47,822 nt of DNA from Psychrobacter aquimaris (GTDB lineage Bacteria; Pseudomonadota; Gammaproteobacteria; Pseudomonadales; Moraxellaceae), in contig NZ_JABASR010000018.1 in the NCBI RefSeq assembly GCF_016107525.1, positions 1-47,822 of the forward strand, written 5' to 3'. How positions within the stretch are numbered: the stretch's first letter is position 1; every line of letters starts with the position of its first letter. The position numbers were made by a program, and so were the translations under genes. The notes beneath the pieces were generated by a model, which saw nothing but the letters and a program-made list of their open reading frames with translations, ran no database searches and was not told where the DNA came from. This document shows, piece after piece, positions 36,274 through 44,004 of the stretch.

Positions 36274-36326
36274 GGAGTTTATGTAAAAAAGACCCACAAG
36301 GGGCGCTATTTTTTTACATAAACTCC
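36274..36326. other. Candidate oriT: 17-bp perfect inverted repeat
   Basis: GGAGTTTATGTAAAAAA (36274-36290) pairs perfectly with 36310-36326 around a 19-base loop containing GACCCACAAGGGGCGC. A second hairpin, GGGGG-CGAA-CCCCC, is at 36338-36351. Both lie between the divergent small gene and the relaxase, where MobQ-type plasmids keep oriT. The nick site cannot be assigned. Confidence 0.65.
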
Positions 36327-36377
36327 GTCGTTCGGCAGGGGGCGAACCCCCTACAACCCCCAAAAAATCATCTCTCA

Positions 36378-39044
36378 ATGTTCGGTTTTTTTGCTATGAA
36401 TAATAAAGGGTTTCATTTGTCGGTTAGCGCCGTTAGTAAGGCGAAAAATCATAGCGTGGTGGCAAAGTCGGCTTATAATTCTGGCTCAAAACTGGTTGAT
36501 GAACAGTCAGGAGTCGTCCACGATTACACCAGTAAAGCTAAAGACAAAATCTTAAATTTAGTGGACAGTGATGGTACTAAATACACGCAAGTTGTTGAGA
36601 AAAATGTGGTGCATACGGCGTTGATAACGCCAACTCTTGCTGGGGATCTAGCAGTGACACGTGAGGGTTTTTGGAATGATATCGAACGCATTGAGACTCG
36701 TAAAAACGCGCAATTGGGTACTGAGATTGATGTGATGTTTCCTGATGGGATCACCGCGGATCAGCGTATAGTTCTGGTCGAGCGCTACGCTCAAACCTTA
36801 TCTGATCGCTATAACGTGCTTGTCGATGTGGCCATTCATCGGCCCCACAGTCACGAGAAACATGTGGGGGAGGTTGAAGTGGTTGAGCTGACCAGTCGTA
36901 ACTTTCATGCCCATATTTTACTCTCAAGCCGTGAGATAGTAGCGGATGTTGAGGGTTATGCTTTATCAGCACGCAAGAATTGGTTGCAGTGGTCAACGGA
37001 GGAGCGGTTATCTAAGGGGTTAAACGGACGCGGCGATGAGCTTAAATATCAACGCACCCTTTGGGCGGATATGGCCAATGAGCTACTGCCTAAGAATAAA
37101 ACCATTAGTGAGAAATCCTACCGTGAGCTGGGCATCAATCGTTTGCCAAAAATGAAACTGGGTAAATCACTATATAAGGATATTCTCAAAGGCAATCGTT
37201 CAGTGATTCACGAATACAACGAGACGATTGATGAGATCAATGCTTACATTGAAAAAAATGGTTTAGTAATTGAGTACGACGACAAGGGACGTATTGACCT
37301 AGAAAGCAATGAACAAGAGGTTAACGGCGTCACAATACATTATAAAAAGCGTAAACCCTTTGCGCGAATTGAGCTCAGTAATATCCGATTTGTAGATCCT
37401 GCCGTTGAACTTGAACCCGCTATCCCTAAAAGTAACAGTCAGACGCATAGTGATGCGGCCAATGATCACGCACTTGATGAGCTTTTAGCAATCTCAGCCG
37501 ACTTTGTGAGTCAAAAAAAGATGGTACGCAGCGCCTTATTTTCAACCATTGATGCGCTGCATGAAGAGTTAGCGCACCAGTCTAAACAGATTATTACTAT
37601 TGATAAAAACATTAAGAGTACCCAGCGGTTCACCGAGGAGGTGGGACAGGATTACAGCACGTCCCGCCAAAAAATGATTGAGCTTGCCAGGCAGATAAGC
37701 ACAAAAGAGCAAAGTGAGGCACTAAAGACGGCTTTAGTGTTGGTTGAGGAGTTTAGACAAGATGATACCCTACAAACAGGCCGCGCCGTTACAAGTCTTG
37801 AGAAGCAACTGTCACAGATTGATAAAATAGTGCTGAATAATAAAGCGATGCTAGAAAAGCTGATCCCGCTTAATAATGAAGTCATTGCTGACTACAAAGG
37901 GTTGAAGGCCACGCTAAAACCCTTTGCCGCAAAGCTGAATAAACTGGCGACTGGCTTTAAAGCTCTTGATGAGATTGATATTGAAAAATCCGACTTATCC
38001 TTACAGTGGGATCAAGCGTTTGCGGATCTACAAGAGATAGATATCACCAATAACATGGATACTTATCATAAGTTTGCTGCATTTGCAGATCTGGACGTTG
38101 AGCGCTTTAAGTACCTTGAAAAAGAACGTGAGGCGCTCAGTACGTTAAAAGCAGTAGAGGTAGACGCGGATGCTTACACTCGTTTAACGGCATTGACCGC
38201 TGATGTTAAAGCGTTTAAGACCACAAATAATGAAGACATCAAACAGTTAAAGCAGCAAATTAATACCAGTCAAAAAACCTATCAGCGCCTGTCGCCGTTT
38301 TATGAGCAGCGTATCGCCTTACTGGATCAAAGTGAAGCTGTGATTGTGCAAGATGATGACCTATACGATGAGATTACCCGTACCAAGACCACTCAATTGA
38401 ACGCAGATCGGCTTGATGACTGGCGCAACCGTACGATGGTGCTTCACCACCAGCTCAATAAAGCACATGAGCAAGCAAAGCTTAAGGAAGAGGCTGAGCG
38501 CGCACGAGAGGAGGCTTTAATCAGGCGGCGAGTAGCTTTACAACAGAGACGGCAGCAGGCATCTCTTAAGCGTCAGCGAATCAATGAGACCAAAGCATAT
38601 CGAGATCGATTTGACAATTTAGTGGTACGGGTGCGTGACCGCGTTGATACCCTTGATTTTAAGGCCGTTGATGCACCGATCGAAGTGATCAACGCGGCTG
38701 AGGCGGTTGCCGCACAAGCATTTATATTCACCACTCTAAAACGCGCTGACAGCTTTACGACACTACAAAAGAGTTTACGAGACACCGATGCCAAAAAAAT
38801 TGCAACGCAGGTGCAGAAGGCAGCAACATCGCTGTGGCAACAGCTTGAGCGCTTGCCTGACAATCAAGATAAGGTCGAGGTATTAACCCAGATCAATGAG
38901 CGCTTTGAGCACGTTCCTGCTATCACCATAGATGCGGCAACGCTCACGCAAACCGTGACAGATCATTTGCAAAAAACGAAGAGCGCTATCCAAGCGCATG
39001 AACAAGCACAAACACGCCGCTACCCATCACCACGTCCATTTTAG
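36378..39044 (+). CDS. mobA: MobA/MobL-family relaxase
   Basis: An 888-aa conjugative relaxase. Start at ATG 36378 or 36396 (MNNKGFHLSVSAVSK); neither has a clear ribosome site. The N-terminal nicking domain has SAYNSGSKL and the metal-binding histidine cluster (VAIHRPHSHEKHVGE, then NFHAHILLSSREI). The middle and end form long coiled coils without an obvious helicase or primase motif. It would nick oriT and pilot the strand when a helper system supplies the pore. No type IV secretion genes are present, so the plasmid looks mobilisable, not self-transmissible. Confidence 0.9.
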   Translation: MFGFFAMNNKGFHLSVSAVSKAKNHSVVAKSAYNSGSKLVDEQSGVVHDYTSKAKDKILNLVDSDGTKYTQVVEKNVVHTALITPTLAGDLAVTREGFWNDIERIETRKNAQLGTEIDVMFPDGITADQRIVLVERYAQTLSDRYNVLVDVAIHRPHSHEKHVGEVEVVELTSRNFHAHILLSSREIVADVEGYALSARKNWLQWSTEERLSKGLNGRGDELKYQRTLWADMANELLPKNKTISEKSYRELGINRLPKMKLGKSLYKDILKGNRSVIHEYNETIDEINAYIEKNGLVIEYDDKGRIDLESNEQEVNGVTIHYKKRKPFARIELSNIRFVDPAVELEPAIPKSNSQTHSDAANDHALDELLAISADFVSQKKMVRSALFSTIDALHEELAHQSKQIITIDKNIKSTQRFTEEVGQDYSTSRQKMIELARQISTKEQSEALKTALVLVEEFRQDDTLQTGRAVTSLEKQLSQIDKIVLNNKAMLEKLIPLNNEVIADYKGLKATLKPFAAKLNKLATGFKALDEIDIEKSDLSLQWDQAFADLQEIDITNNMDTYHKFAAFADLDVERFKYLEKEREALSTLKAVEVDADAYTRLTALTADVKAFKTTNNEDIKQLKQQINTSQKTYQRLSPFYEQRIALLDQSEAVIVQDDDLYDEITRTKTTQLNADRLDDWRNRTMVLHHQLNKAHEQAKLKEEAERAREEALIRRRVALQQRRQQASLKRQRINETKAYRDRFDNLVVRVRDRVDTLDFKAVDAPIEVINAAEAVAAQAFIFTTLKRADSFTTLQKSLRDTDAKKIATQVQKAATSLWQQLERLPDNQDKVEVLTQINERFEHVPAITIDAATLTQTVTDHLQKTKSAIQAHEQAQTRRYPSPRPF

Positions 39045-39069
39045 GCGGCATTATGATAATGAGCATCCC

Positions 39070-40026
39070 ATGAATAAAGACAATAGCAATGAGCAAGACA
39101 TACACGATCAACTTGTTAACCTAGTGACTTCATTGACTCCGGTCATTGGGGCCTTGCGTGAGCTGATTAAGCGAGCCGATGATGCGGTAGCGAGGCGGCT
39201 TGAGCGTTCGCTTAGCGGTATTGATAGCAAGGTGAATGAGGTGTCTTCTGCCATTGAAGAATTAGGTAGTAGCGCAAGCACGACTTCGCAGGCATTGAGC
39301 CAGTATCAAGAACTCGTGTTAAAGCAGCTACAAGCGGCAGTGACTGCTTTTACTGACAATGAGATGCCGCGTCGTTATGATGACAAAATAGCGGGCATCA
39401 TCACCGATATGAAACAGCAGATTGATACGGCTGTAGAGTCGGTCGTCACTGCTAAAAACGATAGCATAGAGGTACAAATCAGTACCATGCAAGGAGTTGC
39501 TGATAAACTTAGCGCAAGCGCGGACAATCTAGCCCTATTCACCAATCAGTACCAAGCTGGTCATAAGCAGATTATTGAAGATATTGAGACCTTTGAGACC
39601 ACCACCAAAACGCGGATTGAGCAGGTCGAGGCTAGAGCTAGTAAAGACTTGGACAAAATTCATAAGTCCATTGAGACTATGAGTATTAAAAGGATTGCAG
39701 CCGCTGTCGCAGCGGGTACGATGGCTGTGATAATAAGTTTGGTGGCTCTGGTATTTTGGTATGTGCCAAGCTTTGATGAGATTGCAGAGATGAAATACCA
39801 GCAAGCAGAGCTACAGCGCGGCATCGATGAGCTTGAAACGGGTTGGAAACAGGCCTTTAATAATGCTCAAAGTGCGCAGTTTATTTTGGCTTGTGATGTT
39901 AATAAAGAGCAGCCTGATGCAATCAGCTGGTGCGTTAGAGCAGACAGTAAGAGTGTTTTGAGAGATGAGAGAGGCTTTGTTTATTATAAAATAGCTGGGG
40001 TGCCGCGTGCAAAGCCGACTGAGTAA
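39070..40026 (+). CDS. Membrane-anchored coiled-coil protein downstream of relaxase (MobB-like position)
   Basis: The ATG at 39070 is 26 bp after mobA; an earlier in-frame ATG at 38998 overlaps mobA and gives His-rich residues unlike the rest. From 39070 the product is 318 aa: a long amphipathic helical part with few aromatics, one membrane helix (AAAVAAGTMAVIISLVALVF), then a small C-terminal domain with two cysteines (ILACDVN, ISWCVR). It may link the relaxosome to the membrane, as MobB does. Homology is not certain. Confidence 0.65.
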   Translation: MNKDNSNEQDIHDQLVNLVTSLTPVIGALRELIKRADDAVARRLERSLSGIDSKVNEVSSAIEELGSSASTTSQALSQYQELVLKQLQAAVTAFTDNEMPRRYDDKIAGIITDMKQQIDTAVESVVTAKNDSIEVQISTMQGVADKLSASADNLALFTNQYQAGHKQIIEDIETFETTTKTRIEQVEARASKDLDKIHKSIETMSIKRIAAAVAAGTMAVIISLVALVFWYVPSFDEIAEMKYQQAELQRGIDELETGWKQAFNNAQSAQFILACDVNKEQPDAISWCVRADSKSVLRDERGFVYYKIAGVPRAKPTE

Positions 40027-40129
40027 AGACGTATGGTAATAGCGAGCTATATTGCCCAAAAGTGCGTCTTCTGAAACATATAAGACTGAAAAAAGGCTTG
40101 TTTGATTGTCGTTATCTTTGTCTATATTA

Positions 40130-40163
40130 AAAAGCCAGATAATGACACTTTATCTGGCTTTAA
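40130..40163. terminator. Bidirectional terminator between the mob unit and the next gene
   Basis: AAAGCCAGATAA pairs with TTATCTGGCTTT around a short loop, between convergent genes. Confidence 0.82.
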
Positions 40164-40214
40164 GGGTTATTGTTTCTTGTTAAACAAGAAGTCTGTAAAT
40201 ATAAGCTAAAGTGA

Positions 40215-40490
40215 CTAGGCTGCTTGGTCAGTATGAGCTGTGACCAACTCTATAAAAGCAGTTTCAAGGGTACTTAACGCATAATCATCAATCATAAGAC
40301 CGTCATCTATCTGTCGTTGCACCCAGACATAAATCGCTTCATCATTATAAAGAATAGCGTCAACACCAAGTAATGATGCCAGTTGTACGCCTTGCTGTAC
40401 TTGTAAGCTGAATAACAGCTGAGAGGCTAAAGCTTTAGTCTGTTCACTAAACCAAGCGCAGCTGTTGAGCCGAGATAGATTGTTATTCAT
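40215..40490 (-). CDS. Small plasmid protein, unknown
   Basis: A 91-aa, mostly helical acidic protein (WFSEQTKALASQLLFSLQVQ ... DDYALSTLETAFIELV). The start ATG 40490 has AGGAG 7 bases upstream. A well formed promoter with flanking dyads lies in the next 110 bp, so it is regulated, perhaps by the XRE protein at 40647. Function is unknown. Confidence 0.65.
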   Translation of the reverse strand: MNNNLSRLNSCAWFSEQTKALASQLLFSLQVQQGVQLASLLGVDAILYNDEAIYVWVQRQIDDGLMIDDYALSTLETAFIELVTAHTDQAA

Positions 40491-40533
40491 TGGTATTCTC
40501 CTGTAGATTATTGTGTATAAATAATGGATAAAA

Positions 40534-40602
40534 TGACTTACTACAGGTCAAATTATACCTATATTTTAATCTATTGCAAGAGAAAATGACCTTCTATAGG
40601 TC
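40534..40602 (-). promoter_or_regulatory. Promoter flanked by two near-identical operators
   Basis: On the minus strand: -35 TTGCAA (40574-40579), 16-bp spacer, -10 TATAAT (40552-40557). Upstream, GACCTATAGAAGGTCA (40587-40602) and downstream GACCTGTAGTAAGTCA (40534-40549) are related imperfect dyads. They read like operators of the XRE repressor encoded just beyond. Confidence 0.75.
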
Positions 40603-40646
40603 TTTTTATACTTTTAAAGGTGATAATGTCTTATGAGCGAAGGTGT

Positions 40647-40871
40647 TCACTCAGGTGATTCACTGCTGTCCTCATTTATGATTTCATATAAATCACCAAC
40701 ATTGATTCTAAGATACGTGCATAAAGACTCGATGATATCTAGATCAACTCGGGTGGCTTCTTCATGATACATGCGAGTAATGGTGCCACGATTGATACCA
40801 GTATCTCTTGCGACATCGGCAATTTTAAGGCGTCTTTCGCCCATGATGGTCGATAAGTGACACTTCACCAT
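40647..40871 (-). CDS. XRE/Cro-type regulator
   Basis: A 74-aa protein consisting of a helix-turn-helix (IADVARDTGINRGTITRMYHE) and a helical end (LDIIESLCTYLRINVGDLYEI). This is the short YozG/Cro-like class. It probably controls the 40215-40490 gene and itself through the dyads at 40534-40602. Start ATG 40871 follows TGAGGAAACC, a fair ribosome site. Confidence 0.85.
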   Translation of the reverse strand: MVKCHLSTIMGERRLKIADVARDTGINRGTITRMYHEEATRVDLDIIESLCTYLRINVGDLYEIINEDSSESPE

Positions 40872-41243
40872 AGTGGTTTCCTCATTAACGATTAGTAGTT
40901 TTTGATTGGTGAACGGATTATAACGAATATGAGCGGCTAAAGTATTCCTTTTAGTAGCTCAAATTGGTATCCAATAGCGCAATTTGCCTAGTAATAGGCA
41001 GTTTATTATGCTGTCTTTGATACAGGACGTCTATCATGATGGATATACGCTAGTTAGAAAAGGCGATGCTATTTTTACTATGAAGTATTGCTATTAATAG
41101 TGATGTGACGTACATTTTTAGTTATACTTATATACTTATATACTTATATACTTATATACTTATATACTTATATACTTATATACTTATATACTTATATACT
41201 TATATACTTATATACTCAATACATACTACAGGGATCTGTATTT
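40872..41243. other. Intergenic region ahead of parA, with the partition repeats
   Basis: 372 bp. Apart from the octamer array at 41123-41216 I see only AT-rich sequence with no gene. Confidence 0.8.
41123..41216. repeat. Octamer array (TATACTTA) x11-12, probable centromere
   Basis: 94 bp of unbroken 8-bp repeats ends 27 bp before the parA start. ParF/ParG-type systems use arrays of short repeats upstream of parA as both centromere and operator, bound by the small ribbon-helix-helix partner. That partner is encoded at 41886-42095. Confidence 0.8.
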
Positions 41244-41882
41244 ATGAAGGTAATCGCGGTATTAAATCAAAAGGGTGGTAGCGGTAAGACTACCATCGCA
41301 ACGCATTTGGCTCGTGGCTTACAACTAAAAGGTCATAGTGTTTTGTTGGTGGATAGCGACCAGCAGGGCAGTGCGCGTGACTGGAGAGCGGTTGATGAAG
41401 ACAATCCGGTACCAGTGATCGGGCTTGATAGACCAACACTTGATAAAGATTTAAAAAGCGTTTCTGATAAAGATTACGTGGTGATCGATGGATCGCCGCA
41501 AGCTACTAGTCTGGCTATTTCTGCTATAAAGGCGGCTGATTTTATATTGATTCCGGTGCAGCCGAGTCCTTATGATATCTGGGCAACCAGTGATTTGGTT
41601 GATTTAGTACAGCAACGTATTGAGATGATGGATGGCCAACTAAAGGCGGCCTTTGTCGTATCACGCGCCATTCAAAATACCAATATTGGTAAAGAGGTGG
41701 CAACCGCGCTGCTTGATTATAATCTTCCGGTATTAGAGACCAGAGTGATGCAGCGAGTTGCTTATCCTAATAGTGCTGCCCTTGGTAAGACAGTATTTGA
41801 TACCGAATCGCCTAATAGCAATGCGATACAAGAGATAACCGCATTGGTCAGTGAGATTCAAATATTTTTTGGTGAGGAGTAG
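41244..41882 (+). CDS. parA: ParA-family partition ATPase (small type Ib)
   Basis: A 212-aa deviant Walker ATPase. KGGSGKTT (Walker A, Lys10-Thr17), the SDQQGSARDW segment and VVIDGSPQ are present. There is no N-terminal helix-turn-helix, so it is the ParF class that moves plasmids on the nucleoid. It is preceded by the octamer array and followed 3 bp on by the ParG-like gene. Confidence 0.93.
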   Translation: MKVIAVLNQKGGSGKTTIATHLARGLQLKGHSVLLVDSDQQGSARDWRAVDEDNPVPVIGLDRPTLDKDLKSVSDKDYVVIDGSPQATSLAISAIKAADFILIPVQPSPYDIWATSDLVDLVQQRIEMMDGQLKAAFVVSRAIQNTNIGKEVATALLDYNLPVLETRVMQRVAYPNSAALGKTVFDTESPNSNAIQEITALVSEIQIFFGEE

Positions 41883-41885
41883 GTC

Positions 41886-42095
41886 ATGAGTTTATCAGCA
41901 GGTCGCCCTAGTAAGAACGTTAAGGATCAGTTAGCTCTATCGGATGTGACGGACAGTCCCAAAAAGACGGTACGCGTGAATTTTAATCTAGATGAAGATA
42001 AACACATTGCGCTCAAACGGTACGCGCTTGAAAGCCGAAAAACGGTTACTGAGCTGTTGACTGAAATGATTGATGAAAAGTTGGTTGAACGATAG
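41886..42095 (+). CDS. ParG-like centromere-binding protein
   Basis: A 69-aa protein with a flexible basic N-terminus (SAGRPSKNVKDQL) and a ribbon-helix-helix domain (VRVNFNLDEDKHIALKRYAL ... VTELLTEMIDEKL). ParG proteins bind the repeats, stimulate ParA and repress the operon. Its position directly after parA supports this. The start follows GAGGAGTAGGTC. Confidence 0.82.
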   Translation: MSLSAGRPSKNVKDQLALSDVTDSPKKTVRVNFNLDEDKHIALKRYALESRKTVTELLTEMIDEKLVER

Positions 42096-42096
42096 A

Positions 42097-42119
42097 TATA
42101 AAAAATCGGATTTTTTATA
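42097..42119. terminator. Palindrome after the par operon
   Basis: TATAAAAAATC-G-GATTTTTTATA is an 11-bp perfect palindrome one base after the parG-like stop; it is AT-rich and could end transcription. Confidence 0.6.
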
Positions 42120-42402
42120 CCTAAAAAAAGGATATGTATAAAAAACTCAAAAAACTATATATATCATCGAACGCTGTGTACCTTTCTAGTATCATCAGAT
42201 GCTTGTTTTCTTAAGCCAGACGTAGAAGCAAGCTGCAAAAAAAATGCCCATGGCAAAACAAGCACTGTTTCCTATATCAGTACCATATAATAGAACCAAA
42301 AACGGTTAGCAGTGCTAAGGTATATTGCCCTTAATCAAAGCGTACTCAATAACGATTTAAGTTACACAAAATATAAGGGGCTTCTAGCCCCATCATTATT
42401 CT
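42120..42402. other. Right edge of the plasmid core
   Basis: 283 bp with no gene. Poly-A and poly-T tracts are frequent. An IS3-family end begins at 42403. Confidence 0.6.
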
Positions 42403-42835
42403 GAACCGCCCCGAGATTGTCGGAGACTCAACTTTCTGAGAGAATACGACAATGAAAAGACAAACCTACACTCCTGAGATTAAAAAACGCGCCGTTCGCA
42501 TGCTGATTGAAGCATTAAACGATTACACCTCTATGTGGTCAACCATTCAAGTTATAGTACTGAAAATAGAATCTACTTTTGGAACATTGTGGTCATGTCA
42601 TAAAAAGCGCACTAATGAAACCATACTAACCAACATTCAAGACTAAGCTACACATACTAAAGAGCTTGAACGTGAAAATAAGAAGCTTACGTAAGCCAGT
42701 TAGATTACAGTAAAAGCCGCTTTTTTCGCCCAAGGAGAGATAGGACATACAATCCAGTTGTGGCTCAGTTTATTGATAACAATAAGTGTGTCTACGGTAT
42801 TAGAGCAATATTGACTGTGCAATATAGAAGATATG
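42403..42835 (+). mobile_element. Decayed IS3-family element, left end and remnants of orfA/orfB
   Basis: The left end TGAACCGCCCCGAG...TCGGAGACTCAAC is followed by an orfA relic (ATG at 42452). Later bases (about 42750-42830) still translate to PVVAQFIDNNKCVYGIRAI, as in the front of IS3 OrfB. Multiple stops and frame changes inactivate both, and the right end is missing. Confidence 0.8.
42452..42646 (+). pseudogene. IS3-family transposase OrfA, truncated
   Basis: The 64-residue frame begins MKRQTYTPEIKKRAVRMLIE, typical of IS3-family OrfA. It then degenerates and stops at 42644-42646. The usual leucine-zipper end is broken; parts of it are visible past the stop as ELERENKKL. Confidence 0.8.
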
Positions 42836-42891
42836 CAATAAAATTATTTTCTACCTTTAATAAAATGCAGCAACCTAAACAAGGGTAAATT

Positions 42892-43818
42892 ATGAGTAAT
42901 TCAGATAACCACAGTCACCAAGCTCCAAACCCTAAAAATATGAATAAGGCTTTCTATATTGGAATTGGTCTAAATTCTGCATTTACGCTCATCGAGTTCA
43001 TAGTGGGCTACTCAACTAATTCATTAGCTTTAATCGCAGACGCTAGCCACAACTTAAGTGATGTTGCCAGTTTAATAATCTCGTTAATTGGAATGAAATT
43101 AGCACAGAAAGCATCTACTACGCTTTATACCTATGGCTACAAAAAAGCTTCTATAATGGCTTCTCTTATTAACGCCATATTGTTAGTTACAATCGTTATA
43201 GGTATTGCGTATGAGGCCTTGGGTCGATTTGATACCATACCGGAAGTTGCAGGAAAAGTTATTATTATTACAGCTCTAATAGGTGTATTTATAAATACTG
43301 TTTCTGCTTTTGCATTCTACAAAGGTCAAAAAGACGATATTAATGTTAAAGGTGCTTTCTTGCATCTAATGGTAGATGCATTGGTCTCTGTAGGTGTCGT
43401 TATCTCGGGCATTATTATTTACTATACAAGTTGGAATATCGTTGATCCTCTAGTTAGCTTGATTATTTCAGTCGTGATACTGTTATCGACTTGGGGTCTA
43501 CTAAAAGAGAGTATCAAGCTTGCTATTGACGGAGTACCTCAAAATGTTGATCTCAGTAAAATCACTGCTATCTTAGAGAGCTATAAATTTATTCAAAACT
43601 TTCATCATCTGCACATCTGGGCCTTGAGTACCACTGAGAATGCTCTGACAGTTCATATCGTACCGAAGAGCGATGTGACATTAGAAGAGACTCTTATTAT
43701 GAAAGAAAATATTAAGGAAGATTTGGCGCATCAGAATATACAACATGCAACTATTGAATTTGGTATTAAGGCAGATGACAATCAAAAATCGCGTGCATTA
43801 AATGAAAGTATCAACTAA
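42892..43818 (+). CDS. czcD: Cation diffusion facilitator (CzcD-like Zn/Cd/Co exporter)
   Basis: A 308-aa inner-membrane proton antiporter. Six hydrophobic segments are visible. Metal-site HxxxD motifs occur in LIADASHNLSDVASL and AFLHLMVDALVSVGV, followed by a cytoplasmic CDF domain (HHLHIWALSTTENALTVHIV). The N-terminus contains a short His-rich stretch (NSDNHSHQ). It lies right of the IS3 relic, convergent with lnt. Zn/Cd/Co are the likely metals; exact preference is unresolved. Confidence 0.92.
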   Translation: MSNSDNHSHQAPNPKNMNKAFYIGIGLNSAFTLIEFIVGYSTNSLALIADASHNLSDVASLIISLIGMKLAQKASTTLYTYGYKKASIMASLINAILLVTIVIGIAYEALGRFDTIPEVAGKVIIITALIGVFINTVSAFAFYKGQKDDINVKGAFLHLMVDALVSVGVVISGIIIYYTSWNIVDPLVSLIISVVILLSTWGLLKESIKLAIDGVPQNVDLSKITAILESYKFIQNFHHLHIWALSTTENALTVHIVPKSDVTLEETLIMKENIKEDLAHQNIQHATIEFGIKADDNQKSRALNESIN

Positions 43819-44004
43819 AAGATGATAGACCGTATATAGCTATCTCTTTTTAAGTATGAGGCGCGTGCTTTATGTCGACATAATTTTTTCAATCAGTTCT
43901 TATGTGATCAATAGTTTAAAACTTTTATATTTACGTGCGTTAGGACGTTACCTAGAAAAAATAAAAAACTTACGCTGATTAAATTATTATAATTAAGTTT
44001 ACTA

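Noticed and set aside
42096..42402. Possible small RNA gene after par
   Set aside because: Only AT-rich palindromes and no promoter-terminator pair that I could defend.
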